A stretch of 64,000 bases of DNA from Prinsepia uniflora (Eukaryota > Streptophyta > Magnoliopsida > Rosales > Rosaceae), in NCBI GenBank assembly GCA_032719365.1, contig CM064861.1:75388863-75452862 (forward strand), read 5' to 3'. A program made the translations under genes and the position numbers. The notes under the pieces were generated by a model. It was not told the origin of the DNA. It did no database searches and saw only the letters and a program-made list of their open reading frames with translations. Shown piece by piece: positions 19,706 through 32,796 of the stretch. Numbering within the stretch: position 1 is the first letter of the stretch; the number at the start of each line of letters is the position of its first letter.

Positions 19706-21055
19706 ATGGCTAGGGTTCGTCAATCCGTTCAATCAGCCGGAGATGGTGTTTCAGCCTCAACAGTACAAACAAGGAATGAAGCCAACAAAGAGACTTCGGA
19801 GGAACGCCCAAGTCGACCCCGACGTGTGTCCATCGAGGCACCCATGCGAACACAAGTTCAGATTCCACATTTCAGCTTCGGAAGCTTCCTCTCTCCAACA
19901 ACTCAAGTGCCAATGTTGGGAGAAGGCACTTCAGCAATTCAACAAATCGACGGGCGAATTGAGGAAAAAGCCCCAAGGAAAAATCAGCCCCATGCAAACT
20001 TGGATCTGCGAGATTTCTTGGACAGAAGCCACGACACCTCAGAGGAGAATCAAGCTCAAACTAGACTTGATGGGAACCAAAAACTCCCAAAGTGAAGGTC
20101 TCGACGTGATACGCGCCAGTCGCATACACCTCGACGCCAATCTCCTTAAGACAACTTGTTACAACAGGTCGAAAGATTGAGCAACCAAGTTCAGATGCAG
20201 TCAGAGCTTTTACAACGACTCTTAGCAGAACAAAAAGCTCAAGAACCCCTGAGACACTCCACCTCACGTGGAAGGCAGGGGGACGTTCCAAGCTGCCCAA
20301 GAAAAGAGACAGTCTGATGTCAAACTATTTCTCGAGACACCTCTCTGAGTGACTCCGGAAGAAAGTCATAATCGTAAAGCAAAAATTCCACAACACCCAC
20401 GACTATCAGTGCATGAGCGGCTTGGAAAGCGGGTAGGGTCATCATCTCGAATAGAGCGCTCACACGGAAGCAGATGGGCATCATGTGGCTTTCCAGAAAA
20501 TCCTAAGATGATCTACCCATCGCAATGAGGGAGAAGACGAGGCTTACTCGCCTGCACGATCTTAGAGGTCAAAGTTTGAGACTCGAGGATGTTCCCGGAG
20601 GTTAGTTCGTAATGGCGTTCAAACAGGGGCTTCCCCGGTATAGTCAATTCTACGAAGACATTTTCATGCGCAATGTACGAAGTCTCAACAAGATGCTCTC
20701 TCTAGCAGAGCAACATGCATGCTGGGAGGACAAGAAGAACACCACCCATGTACAGAATCATGCTGGGGAGAGCAAGAAGACCTCAAATAAGGATGAGTCC
20801 TATGGTAAATTTTGAGCATGGAAAGTTCAACAAGTGCAAAACTGGGCAGCCCTCCCAAGCTTCAGCAACAGGAAAGCCTAATTTGCACTTAGCACTTCAT
20901 GGCGCGCCTATCATGAATGCTATGGGCACAATATCAGCACATGTATACCTTTCGAAAGATATCTCCAAAATCTCATGAAGTAAGGGCATTGCACAGACTA
21001 CATCAAAAAGAAGACTGCAGATCACATGGAGAATAAAGAACCTAAGGAGTCTGCA
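19706..21055 (+). pseudogene. Decayed gag of the Tat-like remnant
   Basis: An initial frame of 129 codons starts at 19706 (MARVRQSVQS) with a basic, proline-rich N-terminus. After frameshifts, a capsid-like stretch AFKQGLPRYSQFYEDIFMR with LNKMLSLAEQHA lies at 20612-20815, and a zinc-knuckle-like YHECYGHNISTC near 20905-20945 is followed by RYLQNLMK, stop, GHCTDYIKKKT. This order is that of a Tat gag. It has several frameshifts and stops. Confidence 0.6.
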
Positions 21056-21344
21056 CCAAATTACCAAAATACCCCAAATCTTCTGAACATCATAACTTTT
21101 TCCTCGACAGTCGGAATCGGACGTGCCATCTGTCTATGAACTCGTGACGTCCTGAACTACGTCACAGTCATCGGCCAGAGTCCATTTGACTGCCCGAACA
21201 AAAAGTCAACCGTTCGCCCAATTCTAGGGGCAAAATCGTCATTTCACACCGTCTGTCCGAAATCACCCAACTAATCATCGATTAACGTCACTAATCTGTC
21301 ATTAACTACTAATCTAATCTCGATTTCCTGGACGGGTCGTTACA
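21056..21344 (-). repeat. Tekay-type LTR fragment (U3 end)
   Basis: The plus-strand right end is GACGGGTCGTTACA, the start of a minus-strand LTR. It holds one U3 module (CATAACTTTTTCCTCGACAGTCGGAATCGG region). The left side is fused to decayed gag. Confidence 0.75.
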
Positions 21345-21756
21345 TGATTCGCATGTATGTGAAATGGGAAACAATGGATGAGTGACACTTGTCACTCATC
21401 CATTGGGCCTATTCAAAATACCTGGACCCCACATAAGACAAAAGTTAACTTTCGTCACAGAATGTGCCACCGTAAATAGTTCTTGAAATCTTCCGTGACC
21501 CGTAACTTTCCTGTCAAATGTTCATTTTCGACGTGACACCTATCTACGGACTCGTATTGACTCGATCTACGAAACCATCCTCGGTCCACATTCATTGGAC
21601 CTTCTGGGTTAAAAGTCAACTTTTTATCCTCGTCTAGGGGCAAAATCGTAATTACACCCTGAATGTCCGACAATCCATGACTAATCATCGATTAGCCTCG
21701 CTAATCCTCAATTTAATCTTAATTAACCCCAAAAATTTTGGGACGGGTCGTTACAC
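21345..21756 (-). repeat. Second stacked Tekay-type LTR fragment
   Basis: Ends GGGACGGGTCGTTACA at 21756 and carries one U3 module. It is truncated on its left by the preceding fragment. Confidence 0.7.
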
Positions 21757-22927
21757 ATGCACCTTCATGCTTGGTCAAAATTTAGCCCATGCGCAGTCAA
21801 CGCTAACGTCAACATACGTCACTGCTGATGTCAGCCCTACCTGGCATCGGATAATCTGATAATTTGACATCTGCCACATGGTACCCCCTGATTGGTGCCA
21901 CATGTCATCCTCCGACATGTGTGACGTGTCACCTACGAACGTCATGCTAACGTCACTCTGCCACGTAATCTACCACGTCAGCTCTGACAACCTTTGGCAT
22001 GTCGCCATGTGGCACCAACCAGACTTGGCCACGTGGCCTGAAACGATGACATGGATTTCCACGTCATTATCGTCTTCCTCCAGCCGGATTGACTCGCTTC
22101 TCTATAAAGGGTCGTTCGACCTAAATCACAACCCGATCCAAACTTCGCCGAATTGAGTCCCTGTTCCACCCTTTTTTCATTCTTCTTCTCTTTTTGAAAC
22201 CAAAAACAATCCTATGGTCTTAAAATCAAGAAACCATTCCTGTAATCACCTGGCCAAAGTTTAATCCTCACGGTCAAAGTTCAAATCTCCACCGAGGTCC
22301 ATTCCATTGTCCAAGCTGCCTATTTCTTAGCCCTACGAACTCGCAGGAACTCAAAAAAGATGAAAGTGATCATAAAAATAGAGTTCCATCATCTCAAATC
22401 CAAGACCCAATAATCCAAGCTTTCGGGTCACAAGTTACCTATTTTTCGGGTTTTTCAGGTAGCCTCCAAGGCTCCACTGTCTACCACGATCTACCACCAT
22501 CTCACTGGACCCTCAAAGTCTCAGGCCTCACTCATTCCCTCTTGCAGAAGCTAGATTGAAGAAGATGATGTTAAGAAATGGTGGGGTGGGTTTTAGGTGT
22601 GTGTTAAAATGAGAAAGAGTGAGATGTTTGAATGATGTAAAGGTGAGGGCCATAGGGTGGGTAACACTTGTCACCCATCCAATGGTCCCCATATAGATAT
22701 TTTGGGTCCCACTAACAACCAAACAAAAGTACATTGTTTTCGAAATGCGTGCACCGTAAAATCACCCAAAACTTTCTGTGACCCGTATAATCATCGTTCG
22801 ACTACCAAATTCGATGTGCCGCCTATCTACGTACTCGGAATCCCTCAATCTACACAATGGACCTTGATCAATGTGTAAAGAACCTCCTGGGTCAAAAGTC
22901 GACAGTTTCCCCATCTAGGGGTAAAAT
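21757..22927 (-). repeat. LTR fragment split by element C (left part)
   Basis: It continues at 32697-32796, where the LTR end GGGTCGGGTCGTTAC is found. The break in the phrase CTAGGGGTAAAAT|CGTCATTTT shows that it was one LTR before element C inserted. It contains an ACGT-core cluster, a TATA-like site and one U3 module (about 22740-22927). Confidence 0.7.
21804..22110 (+). promoter_or_regulatory. ACGT-core cluster followed by TATA-like box
   Basis: About nine ACGT cores in CACGT, AACGTCA or GACGTG contexts lie between 21804 and 22065, including CCACGTGG. TCTATAAAGG follows at 22101-22110 on the plus strand. The spacing looks like a plant promoter; activity is unknown. Confidence 0.45.
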
Positions 22928-25900
22928 TGACACGACCTACCCCCAATCCCCTAGGAGTAAGGGCTAAGCCATGCTTCCGTCTAACTTACGTGCGACATGA
23001 AGGCTAAACCGACGTCCAACCTTCACGTAACACGTAAGCCGGACAAAGGATTCCTAAGTGAACCGTCTAAAATTTTCCGAACTTCCTAGAGCGCGCAGAA
23101 TCTACTGTGGATCTCGTGTGTAATGTCTCCGTCTCTCTAACAACAGCCCGCACCGCATCAAATGTAGAGGGTATCAGAAATATAAAAGACTGTGAGTGGA
23201 AAAAAATAAAGGATAAGTTTAGAAAATAGTTTATTAGAAAGACATTTATACGCTCCGTTTAAAAAACCAATGAAAGCATATTAAACTATTTCTTAAATCC
23301 ATTCCATATTCAAATGATTCAAAACCGTTTAAGAAAACCGAACTCATTTTTTTTTTCTCCAATCCCGGGCCTCAGCCCAAAACCATCAAAATCCATATCA
23401 TCCGGGTCATAGCCCAAAATATCGGAAAACCATTATGAAAAACCATCATTATTGTAAACCATCGAATTATCACAGAAATCCAAACATATTTGAAAACACT
23501 TTTGAAACTCATTTCAATCAATCGAACCTGCTGGATCTATCCGAGTCTTTAAACTCAATCCTGATCTCAATATAATCCGAGTCTTTAAACTCCCGAGTTT
23601 TTAAACTCAATAGGCCTACGGGGGAAATCACAATATCCGAGTCTTTAAACTCCCGAGTCTTTAAACTCAATTCGGGTCCTTAAGCCCAATCCGGGCCCGC
23701 CCCCGTCACAATATCCGAGTCCTTAAACTTTCGAGTCTTTAACTCAATCCGGATCTTTAAACCCAATCCGGGCCCGTCCCCGTCACAATCATATCTTGGT
23801 CTTTAAACCCAATAACCAGATCCAGCAAATCCAATCCAAAAACCATTTTAAAACCATTTCCAAATCCATGTTCAAATCCGAACTCGAAATCACCATTTTG
23901 AATCCCAAGACGAATCTGAAATCATCATCCCGAATCAAAATCCAGAATCATATCCATAATCCATTTCCAAATCCGAATTCGAAACCATCATTACGTAAGC
24001 CGGCATCCGGAATAATCATTCCAAACCCAAATCCGGAATCCACTTTCAAGTTTCAAAACCAAATCCCAAAGCATCATTTCTGAAATCCAGTTTCAAAACC
24101 CGAAATCACGTTTATCAAAATTCCTTTATGAACATGGCTTCAAGCCGGAAATCACTTTTCCAAAATCCATTATAAATCATTGAAATAAAATCATATTTCA
24201 AATCCCAAAATCAAATCTTCAAAACCATTGGTCAAATCACAGCATAAATCGTAAGCTCGTAAAACGTGCAAATACGTAATTATCTCGAAATACGTGCAAA
24301 ACCGTAAATCATCAATATCATAATCACAACATAGAAATCACGTATAGAAAACATATAAAACAATTATGCATGCATCATAAGTTTGAAAGCAAAGTCCACT
24401 CACAGACCAGTTACGTCGTTGTCTCGTTACGCGTGCATTACGTCGTTTCCCGGCTAATCAACTATCACCGGCTATCTCGAACCTGTCCAAATCCCATAAT
24501 AAGGTCACTAAATGCTTCATAAAGGTTATACTAAAGCCTTGTAATTTTCCCAAATTTTTTACTATTTTTAAACAAGCCCTAAAACCTTCAGACATCCTGA
24601 AACATATCGAGACGATGTCCGATCGACTCGAAACCAGTGTTAGAAGGTTTGCTACATCGAATAATTTAAAAGTCTTGTTGACCACTTCCCGAGACTAGGC
24701 TCCTCGCGTCCCTACACGCTGACCAAAGGGGCTGGGCATGAAAACCACGTGCGGCACTGTTCATCTCCTTCAACCTCTCGCAGCCCGGTCCGACCGAACC
24801 CACGAGAGCGGTTCTCCTTCATTTTCGACGTATTTTCCATCCTTTCTTCACCAGTTACATCGTCCCCTTATTCCTAATCGTTCTACCAAAGAAAAATTAT
24901 GAAGCTAGGTTAGATTACTACCTTCCCGATTGAAGAAAAAAAACGCAGAAGTTCCTCCTCTGTTCTCAGTCACCACCGTTGTCCTCCAGCCATGGTTTCA
25001 CGCTCTCTGAACTCGTCTCAGTCTCCAGGAACTAACCTAGTCAACCAAGTCGTGTCTTAACCGATATACAACAGCTTGCCATTTTCTGAACCAAACAGAG
25101 AAACATAGATCGTTGGAATGGCTTACCTGCACCTTTCGATTCCACCGTGACACGACCATGTTCACTGAACACCACCAACAGATGAGGTTCACATAGGGTT
25201 GAACATTTTGAGCTTCACGCCTAAAATGCCACAGTGACAACACTCCTCTCGATCTGCTTCTTGTTTCCCCCTTCTCACTGTCATCTCTGTTTCACTCTCA
25301 CACACCCCCACTCTTTCGCTGGTTCTCATGAAGTCACACACGCACAGCCATATTGATATCTCACACGATTGAACCAAACTGCACCATGTCCTCTGTTTTT
25401 AATTGATTACATGGACGATTTGGCTAGAAGCCACTAGAGAATGGACATATGTCCATATTTCTCTGGTCCGGGTGACAATATCCCACCAGCCTGGACAGAT
25501 GTCCTCCTCCCTGTGGTCAACATTTAAACAAAAACAGGTAAAAATACCATTTTATCCCTCCTGTCACAAAATTACCGTTTTGCCCCTAAGGCTTTTTAGG
25601 CCAAAACTAAACCGTCCGACGTCTGATGACTGCATGCCGCCTGTCATTGTACTCGGGGGATCAAGACCTACCTAACGGTCCTCGAATTATGTGAAAATAT
25701 TTTTCGGATAAAAAGCCAACAATTTACCCCTTTTTTAACCAAATTACTGAAATATCCCTATACTTCCGGATGTCATAACTTCTTTCTCGAATGTCGGAAT
25801 CAGACGTGACACCTGTCTATAAACTCGTGATGTCACGTACTACGTCACAGTCATCGACCAACATCCGTTTGACCTCCTGAATCAAAAGTCAACATTTTGC

Positions 25901-26026
25901 CCATTATTAGGGCAAAATCGTCATTTCATACCGTCCGTCCAAAATTACCCCACTAATCATCGATTAATCACCTTAATCCGTCATTAACCACTAATCTAAT
26001 CCTGATTTCTATAACGGGTCGTTACA
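22928..26026 (-). repeat. 3' LTR of element C
   Basis: Sense start TGTAACGACCCG at 26026, end GGTAGGTCGTGTCA at 22928. It has an array of GAGTCTTTAAACTC-type inverted repeats (23540-23800) and two U3 modules (about 25570-25925). Confidence 0.92.
23540..23800. repeat. Array of GAGTCTTTAAACTC-type short inverted repeats
   Basis: About ten copies of a 14-mer whose arms pair (GAGT/ACTC, or GGGT/ACCC in some copies) around a CTTTAA-type centre. The same array occurs at 30290-30560 (other LTR of C), 54695-54905 (F), 58960-59215 (G, reverse orientation) and 61449-61695 (H). Confidence 0.8.
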
Positions 26027-29000
26027 ATCTCCCCTCCTTAAATAATTTCGTCCCCGAAATTCTGCATCTCGTACTTTCGTAAGTAACTGGGGGAAATCTA
26101 ACTGATCTCATACCTGGGTCTCCTACTTGGTGTCCATCACAGACAGTTCCCAAACTGTCATCCTAATTCGGCCAAGCGAACCAACTCAACCGAATATCTG
26201 TCCATCTGACGATCATCTCATTCTCACCCAGGCAATACTTACCAACTCGTACCTGTGACGTTTCCAACGTCGCACCAGCCGACACTCACGGCTCTACGAT
26301 CAGAAGGTACTGCCAATCTCAACATCCTTGATTCTTTTTCAAGTCAAGCATATCTCGTACAAACACTTCAGTACCTTGTGCGAGTTTGCCATCAACAGGC
26401 ACAAAGCTCAAGTACACTAAGTCACAAGACAACATCTACCGACCTCGGTACTCCCATGCACCAATACCTATTCAATGATCCGTATTGCTTCCGTCAGCGA
26501 TTCGCGCCGACCTCGCTAGAGTCATAATGTACTCGCTCACACCCATTACGCAACAAATCATCTCACATGTGGTTCTCCTATCCACCAACACTATTATCCT
26601 GTGGTAGCACCATGGATCCTATCACAGACCGGTTTAACCCTGATCAAGTATCTCAATGTCGAGGTCCCATCAGCCACCCACGGCTCTAAGCATCAAACTC
26701 ATATTAACACTGAATCCCGCAATAACCAACCAATTACTCGGGATCACCCTGATCCAGTCCACATGTTGTCCCGTCAATTAAATAGAAACTGTTCCGATTC
26801 ACCAAGACAACTAACAACATACCTTGGGACCAAGCCAATCACCAACACTTCTACCAGAACATCACAATGCACACCCAAGTGCATCAGACTGGTTCCAATC
26901 TTTAAATAACCAGTATGCACACATCCCATGTACATGCACCAACACACGCAACAACAACCCTACGAACTTTGAATCAAACAGAGATATTTTAGAATACCTC
27001 AAACACAGCTCGTAGAAGACATCCTCAAGTACTTCCAACGACGTCCTATGGTAAGTCCACTGATCAACCCTATCGGCAACAACCAAACTTACTACACCCA
27101 AAGTCCATCTAACAACACCATAGTGTACCCGTCACCCTCACCGTGTATCTCCAGGGTACACAAACATCCTCGTAACTATACTGATTAGAACCTACCTACA
27201 AGCCAAGCACGCTTCACTTTTTCAGTCCGTCGGTCCAATCCTACCACTATGCTAAACTACAAGTCTTCCGGGGAAGTCCAACTCAAATTCATTCCGAGTC
27301 TCCCGGTCTCTTGGTCTCCTGGGTCTCCCGGCCAATATGAACCTCAATCACATCTCAATAACGTACACAGGGCAGACCCAACACTAGATCCAAAACCAAA
27401 ATCCATGCGTATGCGAGACGAACCACACACATCCTGCACAACTCCAAGAGGGTCTAGATATCCAACTTATGTCTCACATACGATCCGCCTGCTCCACAAC
27501 AACTAAAACCTGAGCTAGAAAAAATTCCCGATCCACTCACTCCTAAGTGGATCCCACTTCTTGTCCATACAACTCTTACCATCAAACCATCACATCGAAT
27601 TAAATCAATCCAGAATACCACAAGTCTAGATTGTGGGTTCTCTTCAATAACATCATATCGATCAGTTATAGTCACTCCTTCTCAGATTCCGTCCGCTATC
27701 CTACAACGGAACTCACAATCGTCTACAACCATGACATCACAAGTCATCCTACCCTAATCCAACTTAGCACAATTCCAAGACACGCGCCACACTGGCCAAA
27801 TATGGCGTCACCAAGTACTCTTTCTACTCCTGAACACATCCACACATGTCCATGATCAAGGGGGGTCACAACTCCTGATGTCCCATTAGTGAGTATCCCC
27901 AATCGACTCCAGAATATCCACCCCACAGCATAATCACCAACTCGGAACCGAACACAACATCTCATCGTCTCAATCTCAGCATCTCCTGATTCCGAGATTC
28001 TAGCCATGGGACTGGGACTTCATCCTTAACCAGTATACCACCACTGAACTAACCATCTAAACGTCAACTCCTCTCAGTACGGAACTTAGAAAAGTCTACA
28101 CCTCCTACATATAATAACCACGTGTCCGTAACCAAACCAAATCACCGACCAACTTGCCTGTCGATTCTCACCGGTTATGCACTTCCAAAAGGATGTCAAT
28201 CATCACGTCTCAATCTTTCTGAGGTTCAACTCCGAGCACCACTAAGGTACGACTCACTAACTCTCGGAATCCTTAACCAACAATCAATACCCTCGGACTC
28301 CTCTGTCACGGTCCTCGAAATCGTTAATCCCTCGTCTCGAGGAATAACCGAGTACCAGCCTCGGCATCACCGCATGCCAACCTCGGCATGTGCCGACACA
28401 ATCTAACCTACTCAACATCTCCAACACATCAGGGTGAGTCCACGAACCCAACCTCACGGATGGTTAACCCGACCAGACCAACCTAGCCCAATCCAACATA
28501 AAGTATAGGTTCACCGCGATTCCGCTGCACTACTCTGATCAAACTAACGACATCCTGATTGTTCGTCCAGACCATGACCTACCAAGGGTCATCACGCATC
28601 CCAACTCGGTTAGCGGTTCCTCTTACCAGTCACCAGCATCTCACGACTGGCCACAACCTCAACTCACGATGCGCTTATCCTACCATTCACAAGCATCCCA
28701 GCTCGTGGCACATCATCCCCTATCTCGTGCTCACAGCACACCAGTCCCGAACCTCAGCTCTTACCGAGCCAAAGCCCTCAATCTACGCTCGAGTCGGAGA
28801 AATTGACATCCCTCGTAATCCATAACTCTGAGCAACTCAATGCTCAACCAACGCCGCAATCTTGCTGGACTCGTCCAGAGTCGTGCACCAACCATCCACC
28901 ACTTCGGCTGCACCCAGCAGCACCATCTCAATCTGGCCGTAAATCGGCCCAACCAGTCATCCCACCAGGTTCCTCAAATCATCCTCGTCATACAGGTAAT

Positions 29001-29675
29001 CAAAACCCACAACATCCACTAGCTTGCAACAACCTTCACTCGGGTCGTCACACCCGACTAAGACCATCCCTTAGTCTACACACCCATGTCAATCAGTAAC
29101 CAACGCTAGGGGGGAATTCCTCAGATCCTCAAAGTAGTTTCCTAAACCCCTGCCACTTGAGGAATCCGGCTACTAGTAGCCGCACACGTTCAATCTCAAC
29201 CAAACTGACCAAAAGTCACCAATCCAAACTATCCTCATCCGGCCTAACAAGCCACCGTCAACTGGCCTCCTCGGTCCCCGTATACCACCGGCTCAACAGG
29301 CTATCATCAAGCTCCACATGCTAACCAAGTGACCATCAAGTTCCCATCCAGATTAACCACGCTGGCATACATCCGACCCTATGGTCTAATCATCGAGCAT
29401 AACCAGCGTCAAACACGTTAACTACTCCGGCCCTAAGCCGACATACATCTCACCACATACAGCGTATCGGGCAATGCATCACCCAGTCGCTAGTGGTCTC
29501 GCTACAACTAAGTCACTAACTCTCGTATCTTTACTCACGTGTCCAGGTTAATGACGGGTTGTTCCGCGTCGAGACATCACATCCACAGTAGTAGCACCAC
29601 ACACAAGTCGAAAAACCATCTGCTCTGGAAACCAAACCTTGCACCGAGCGCTCAAATCCTGCTCTGATACCAATT
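26027..29675 (-). other. Non-coding interior of element C
   Basis: The 3.65 kb between the LTRs is strikingly poor in G and rich in C and A on the plus strand. It begins with the purine tract (minus strand TTAAGGAGGGGAGAT, 26041-26027) and ends with the primer site at 29672-29661. No gag, protease, RT or integrase motif was found in any frame. Short open frames here reflect the base bias. Confidence 0.75.
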
Positions 29676-32600
29676 TGACACGACCTACCCCCAATCCCCC
29701 TGGATTAAGAGCTAAGCCATGCTCCCATCTAACTTACGTACGATATGAAGGCTAAACCGACGTCCAACCTTCACGTAACACGTAAGCTAGTCAAGGGATT
29801 CCTAAGCGAACCGTCCAAAATTTTCTGAACTTCCCAGAGCGCGCAGAATCTACTATGGATCGCGTGTGTGATGTCTACGTCTCTCTAACAACAGCCCGCA
29901 CCGCATCAAACCTGGAGGGTATCGAAAATATAAAAGACTGTGAGTGGACAAAAATAAAGGATTAAGTTTAGAAAAAAGTTTATCAGAAGACATTTATACC
30001 CTCCATTTAAAAACCAATGCATGCATATTAAACTATTTCATAAAGCCATTCCATATTCAAATGATTCAAAACCGTTTAAGGAAACCGAACTCATTTTTTT
30101 TTTCTCCAATCCCGGGCCTCAGCGCAAAACCATCAAAATCCATATCATCCGGGTCATAGCCCAAAACATCGGAAAACCATTATGGAAAACCATCATTATT
30201 GTAAACCATCGAGTTATCACAGAAATCCAAACATATTTGAAAACACTTTTGAAACTCATTTCAATCAATCGAACCTGCTGGATCTATCCGAGTCTTTAAA
30301 CTCAATCCAGATCTCAATATAATCCGAGTCTTTAAACTCCTGAGTTTTTAAACTCAATAGGCCTACGGGGGAAATCACAATATCCGAGTCTTTAAACTCC
30401 CGAGTCACTAAACTCAATCCGGGTCTTTAAACCCAATCCGGGCCCGCCCCCGTCACAATATCCAAGTCCTTAAACTTCCGAGTCTGTAACTCAATCCGGG
30501 TCTTTAAACCCAATCCGGGCCCGTCCCCGTCACAGTCATATCCTGGTCTTTAAACCCAATAACCAGATCCAGCAAATCCAATCCAAAAACCATTTTAAAA
30601 CCATTTCCAAATCCATGTCCAAATCCGAATTCGAAATCACCATTTCGAATCCCAAGACGAATCTGAAATCATCATCCCGAATCCAAATCCAGAATCATAT
30701 CCATAATCCATTTCCAAATCCGAATACGAAACCATCATTCTATAAGCCGACATCCGGAATAATCATTCCGAACCCAAATCCGGAATCTACTTTCAAGTTT
30801 CAAAACCAAATCCCAAAGAATCATTTCTGAAATCCAGTTTCAAAACCTGAAATCACGTTTATCAAAATTCCTTTATGAACAAGGCTTCAAGCCCGAAATC
30901 ACTTTTCCAAAATTCATTATAAATCATTGAAATCAAATCATATTTCAAATCCCAAAATCAAATCGTCAAAACCATTGGTCAAATCACAGCATAAATCGTA
31001 AGCTCGTAAAATGTGCAAATACTTAATTATCTCCAAATACGTGCAAAATCGTAAATCATCAATATCATAATCACAACATAGAAATCACGTATAGAAAACA
31101 TATAAAAAATTTATGCATGCATCATAACTTTGAAAGCAAAGTCCACTCACAGACCATTTACGCCGATGCCTCGATACGCACGCATTATGTCGTTTCTCGG
31201 CTAATCAACTATCACCGGCTATCCCGAACCTGTCCAAATCCTATTATAAGGTCACTAACTACTTCATAAAGGTTATATTAAAGCCTCGTAATTTTCCTGA
31301 ATTTTTAATTATTTTTAAACGAGCCCTAAAACCTTCGGACATCGCGAAACATATCGAGACGATGTCCGATCGACTCGAAACCAGTGCCAAAATGTTCATT
31401 ACATCGAATACTTTAAAAGTCGTGTTGACCACTTCCCCAGACTAGGCTCCACACGCCCCCACACGCCGCCCAAAGGGGCTGCACGTGAAAGCCACGTGCG
31501 GCACTGTTCATCTCCTTCAACCTCTCGCAGACCCGGTTCAGACCGGTTCAAACCGGCCTGGTCCGACCAAACCTACGAGAGCGGTTCTCCTTCATTTTCG
31601 ACCTATTTTCCATCCTTTCTTCACCAGTTACATTGTCCCCTCATTCCTAATCATTCTACCTAAGAAAAATTAGGAAGCTAGGTTAGATTACTACCTTCCC
31701 GATTGAATAAAAAAAACGCAGAAGTTCCTCCTCTGTTCTCAGTCACCACCGCCGACCTCCGGCCACGGTTTCACGCTCTTTGAACTCGTCTCAGTCTCCA
31801 GGAACTAACCTAGTCAACCAAGTCGTGTCTTAACCGATATACAACAGCTTGCCATTTTCTGAACCAAATAAAGAAACAGAGATCGTTGGAATGGCTTACA
31901 TGCACCCTTCGATTCCACCATCACACGACCACGGTCCTCCAGTCTTCCTCACTTCTTTTTGTTCACTGAACACCACAAACAAATGAGGTTCACATAGGGT
32001 TGAACATTTTGAGGTTCACGGCCTAAAATGTCACAGTGACAACACTCCTTTCGATTTGCTTCTTGTTTCCCCCTTCTCACTGTCATCTCTGTTTCACTCT
32101 CACACACCCCCACTCTTTCCCTGGTCTTTGGTCCAGGTGACAATATCCCACCAGCTAGGACAGATGTCCTCCTCCCTGTGGTCAGCATTTAAATAAAAAC
32201 AAGTAAAAAAACCATTTTACCCCTCCTGTCACAATATTACTATTTTGCCCCTAAGGCTTTTTAGGCCAAAACCGAACCGTCCGACGTCCGATGACTGCAT
32301 GCCACCTATCATTGTACTCGGGGGATCGAGACCTACCTAATGGTCCTCGACTTAAGTGAAAAATAGTTTTCGGATAAAAAGTCAACAATTTGCCCATTTT
32401 TAACCAAATTACCGAAATATCCCTATATTTTCGAACGTCATAACTTCTTCCTCGAATGTCGGAATTGGACGTGACACCTGTCTATGAACTCGTAACGTTA
32501 CGTACTATGTCACATTCATCGACCAACGTCCGTTTGACCGCTCGAATCGAAAGTCAACGTTTTGCCCATTCTAGGGGCAAAATCGTCATTTCGCACCGTC

Positions 32601-32691
32601 CGTCCAAAATTACTCCACTAATCATCGATTAATCATCTTAATCTATCATCTACTACTAATCTAATCCCGATTTCTGGGACGGGTCTTTACA
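29676..32691 (-). repeat. 5' LTR of element C
   Basis: Pairs with 22928-26026. Its splice-like CCCTCCAG (sense, ending 29912) is intact; the other LTR has CTCTAC there. Confidence 0.92.
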
Positions 32692-32696
32692 AAAAT

Positions 32697-32796
32697 CGTC
32701 ATTTTAATTCGACTAATCTCAATAATCCTCAATTAATTCCCAATTAATCCTTGATTAGATTTCGATTAGCACATAATTAAGGGTCGGGTCGTTACG
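32697..32796 (-). repeat. LTR fragment split by element C (right part)
   Basis: Continues 21757-22927 after the duplication AAAAT and ends GGGTCGGGTCGTTACG. The final base differs from the usual A. Confidence 0.7.

Larger units (their letters stand above)
18937..21055 (+). mobile_element. Tat-like Ty3/gypsy remnant (5' LTR and decayed gag)
   Basis: The LTR is 18937-19535 (TGTGGGACCC...CTTCA). It is followed by a primer-site-like TTGGTGCTTTCATTGAGAGC and a broken gag reading to about 21055. There the sequence switches abruptly to an unrelated LTR fragment, so pol and the 3' LTR are lost. Confidence 0.65.
22928..32691 (-). mobile_element. Element C: Tekay-related LTR element with no coding capacity
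   Basis: LTRs are 22928-26026 (3099 bp) and 29676-32691 (3016 bp). Target duplication AAAAT is at 22923-22927 and 32692-32696. The primer site TGGTATCAGAGC (tRNA-Met) is the minus strand of 29672-29661, and a purine tract lies beside the left LTR. The 3.65-kb interior shows no gag or pol motif. This fits a large non-autonomous (LARD-type) derivative. The LTRs differ by many substitutions and a deletion of roughly 140 bp in the right copy, so it is older than element A. Confidence 0.92.

Noticed and set aside
19635..20180. 181-codon frame overlapping the Tat-like gag
   Set aside because: The frame from 19706 has the expected gag N-terminus. The longer frame overlaps it in another phase without recognisable motifs.
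23796..24083. Open frames with repeated NP/PNPN-like residues in the C-family LTRs (also 30615-30830, 54964-55227)
   Set aside because: They arise from AATCC-rich low-complexity LTR sequence and are not conserved as proteins between the copies.
26027..29675. Decayed gag or pol in the interior of element C
   Set aside because: I looked for knuckle, DSGA, FIDD, HHCC and DD35E patterns on both strands and found none. A profile search could still detect very old remains.
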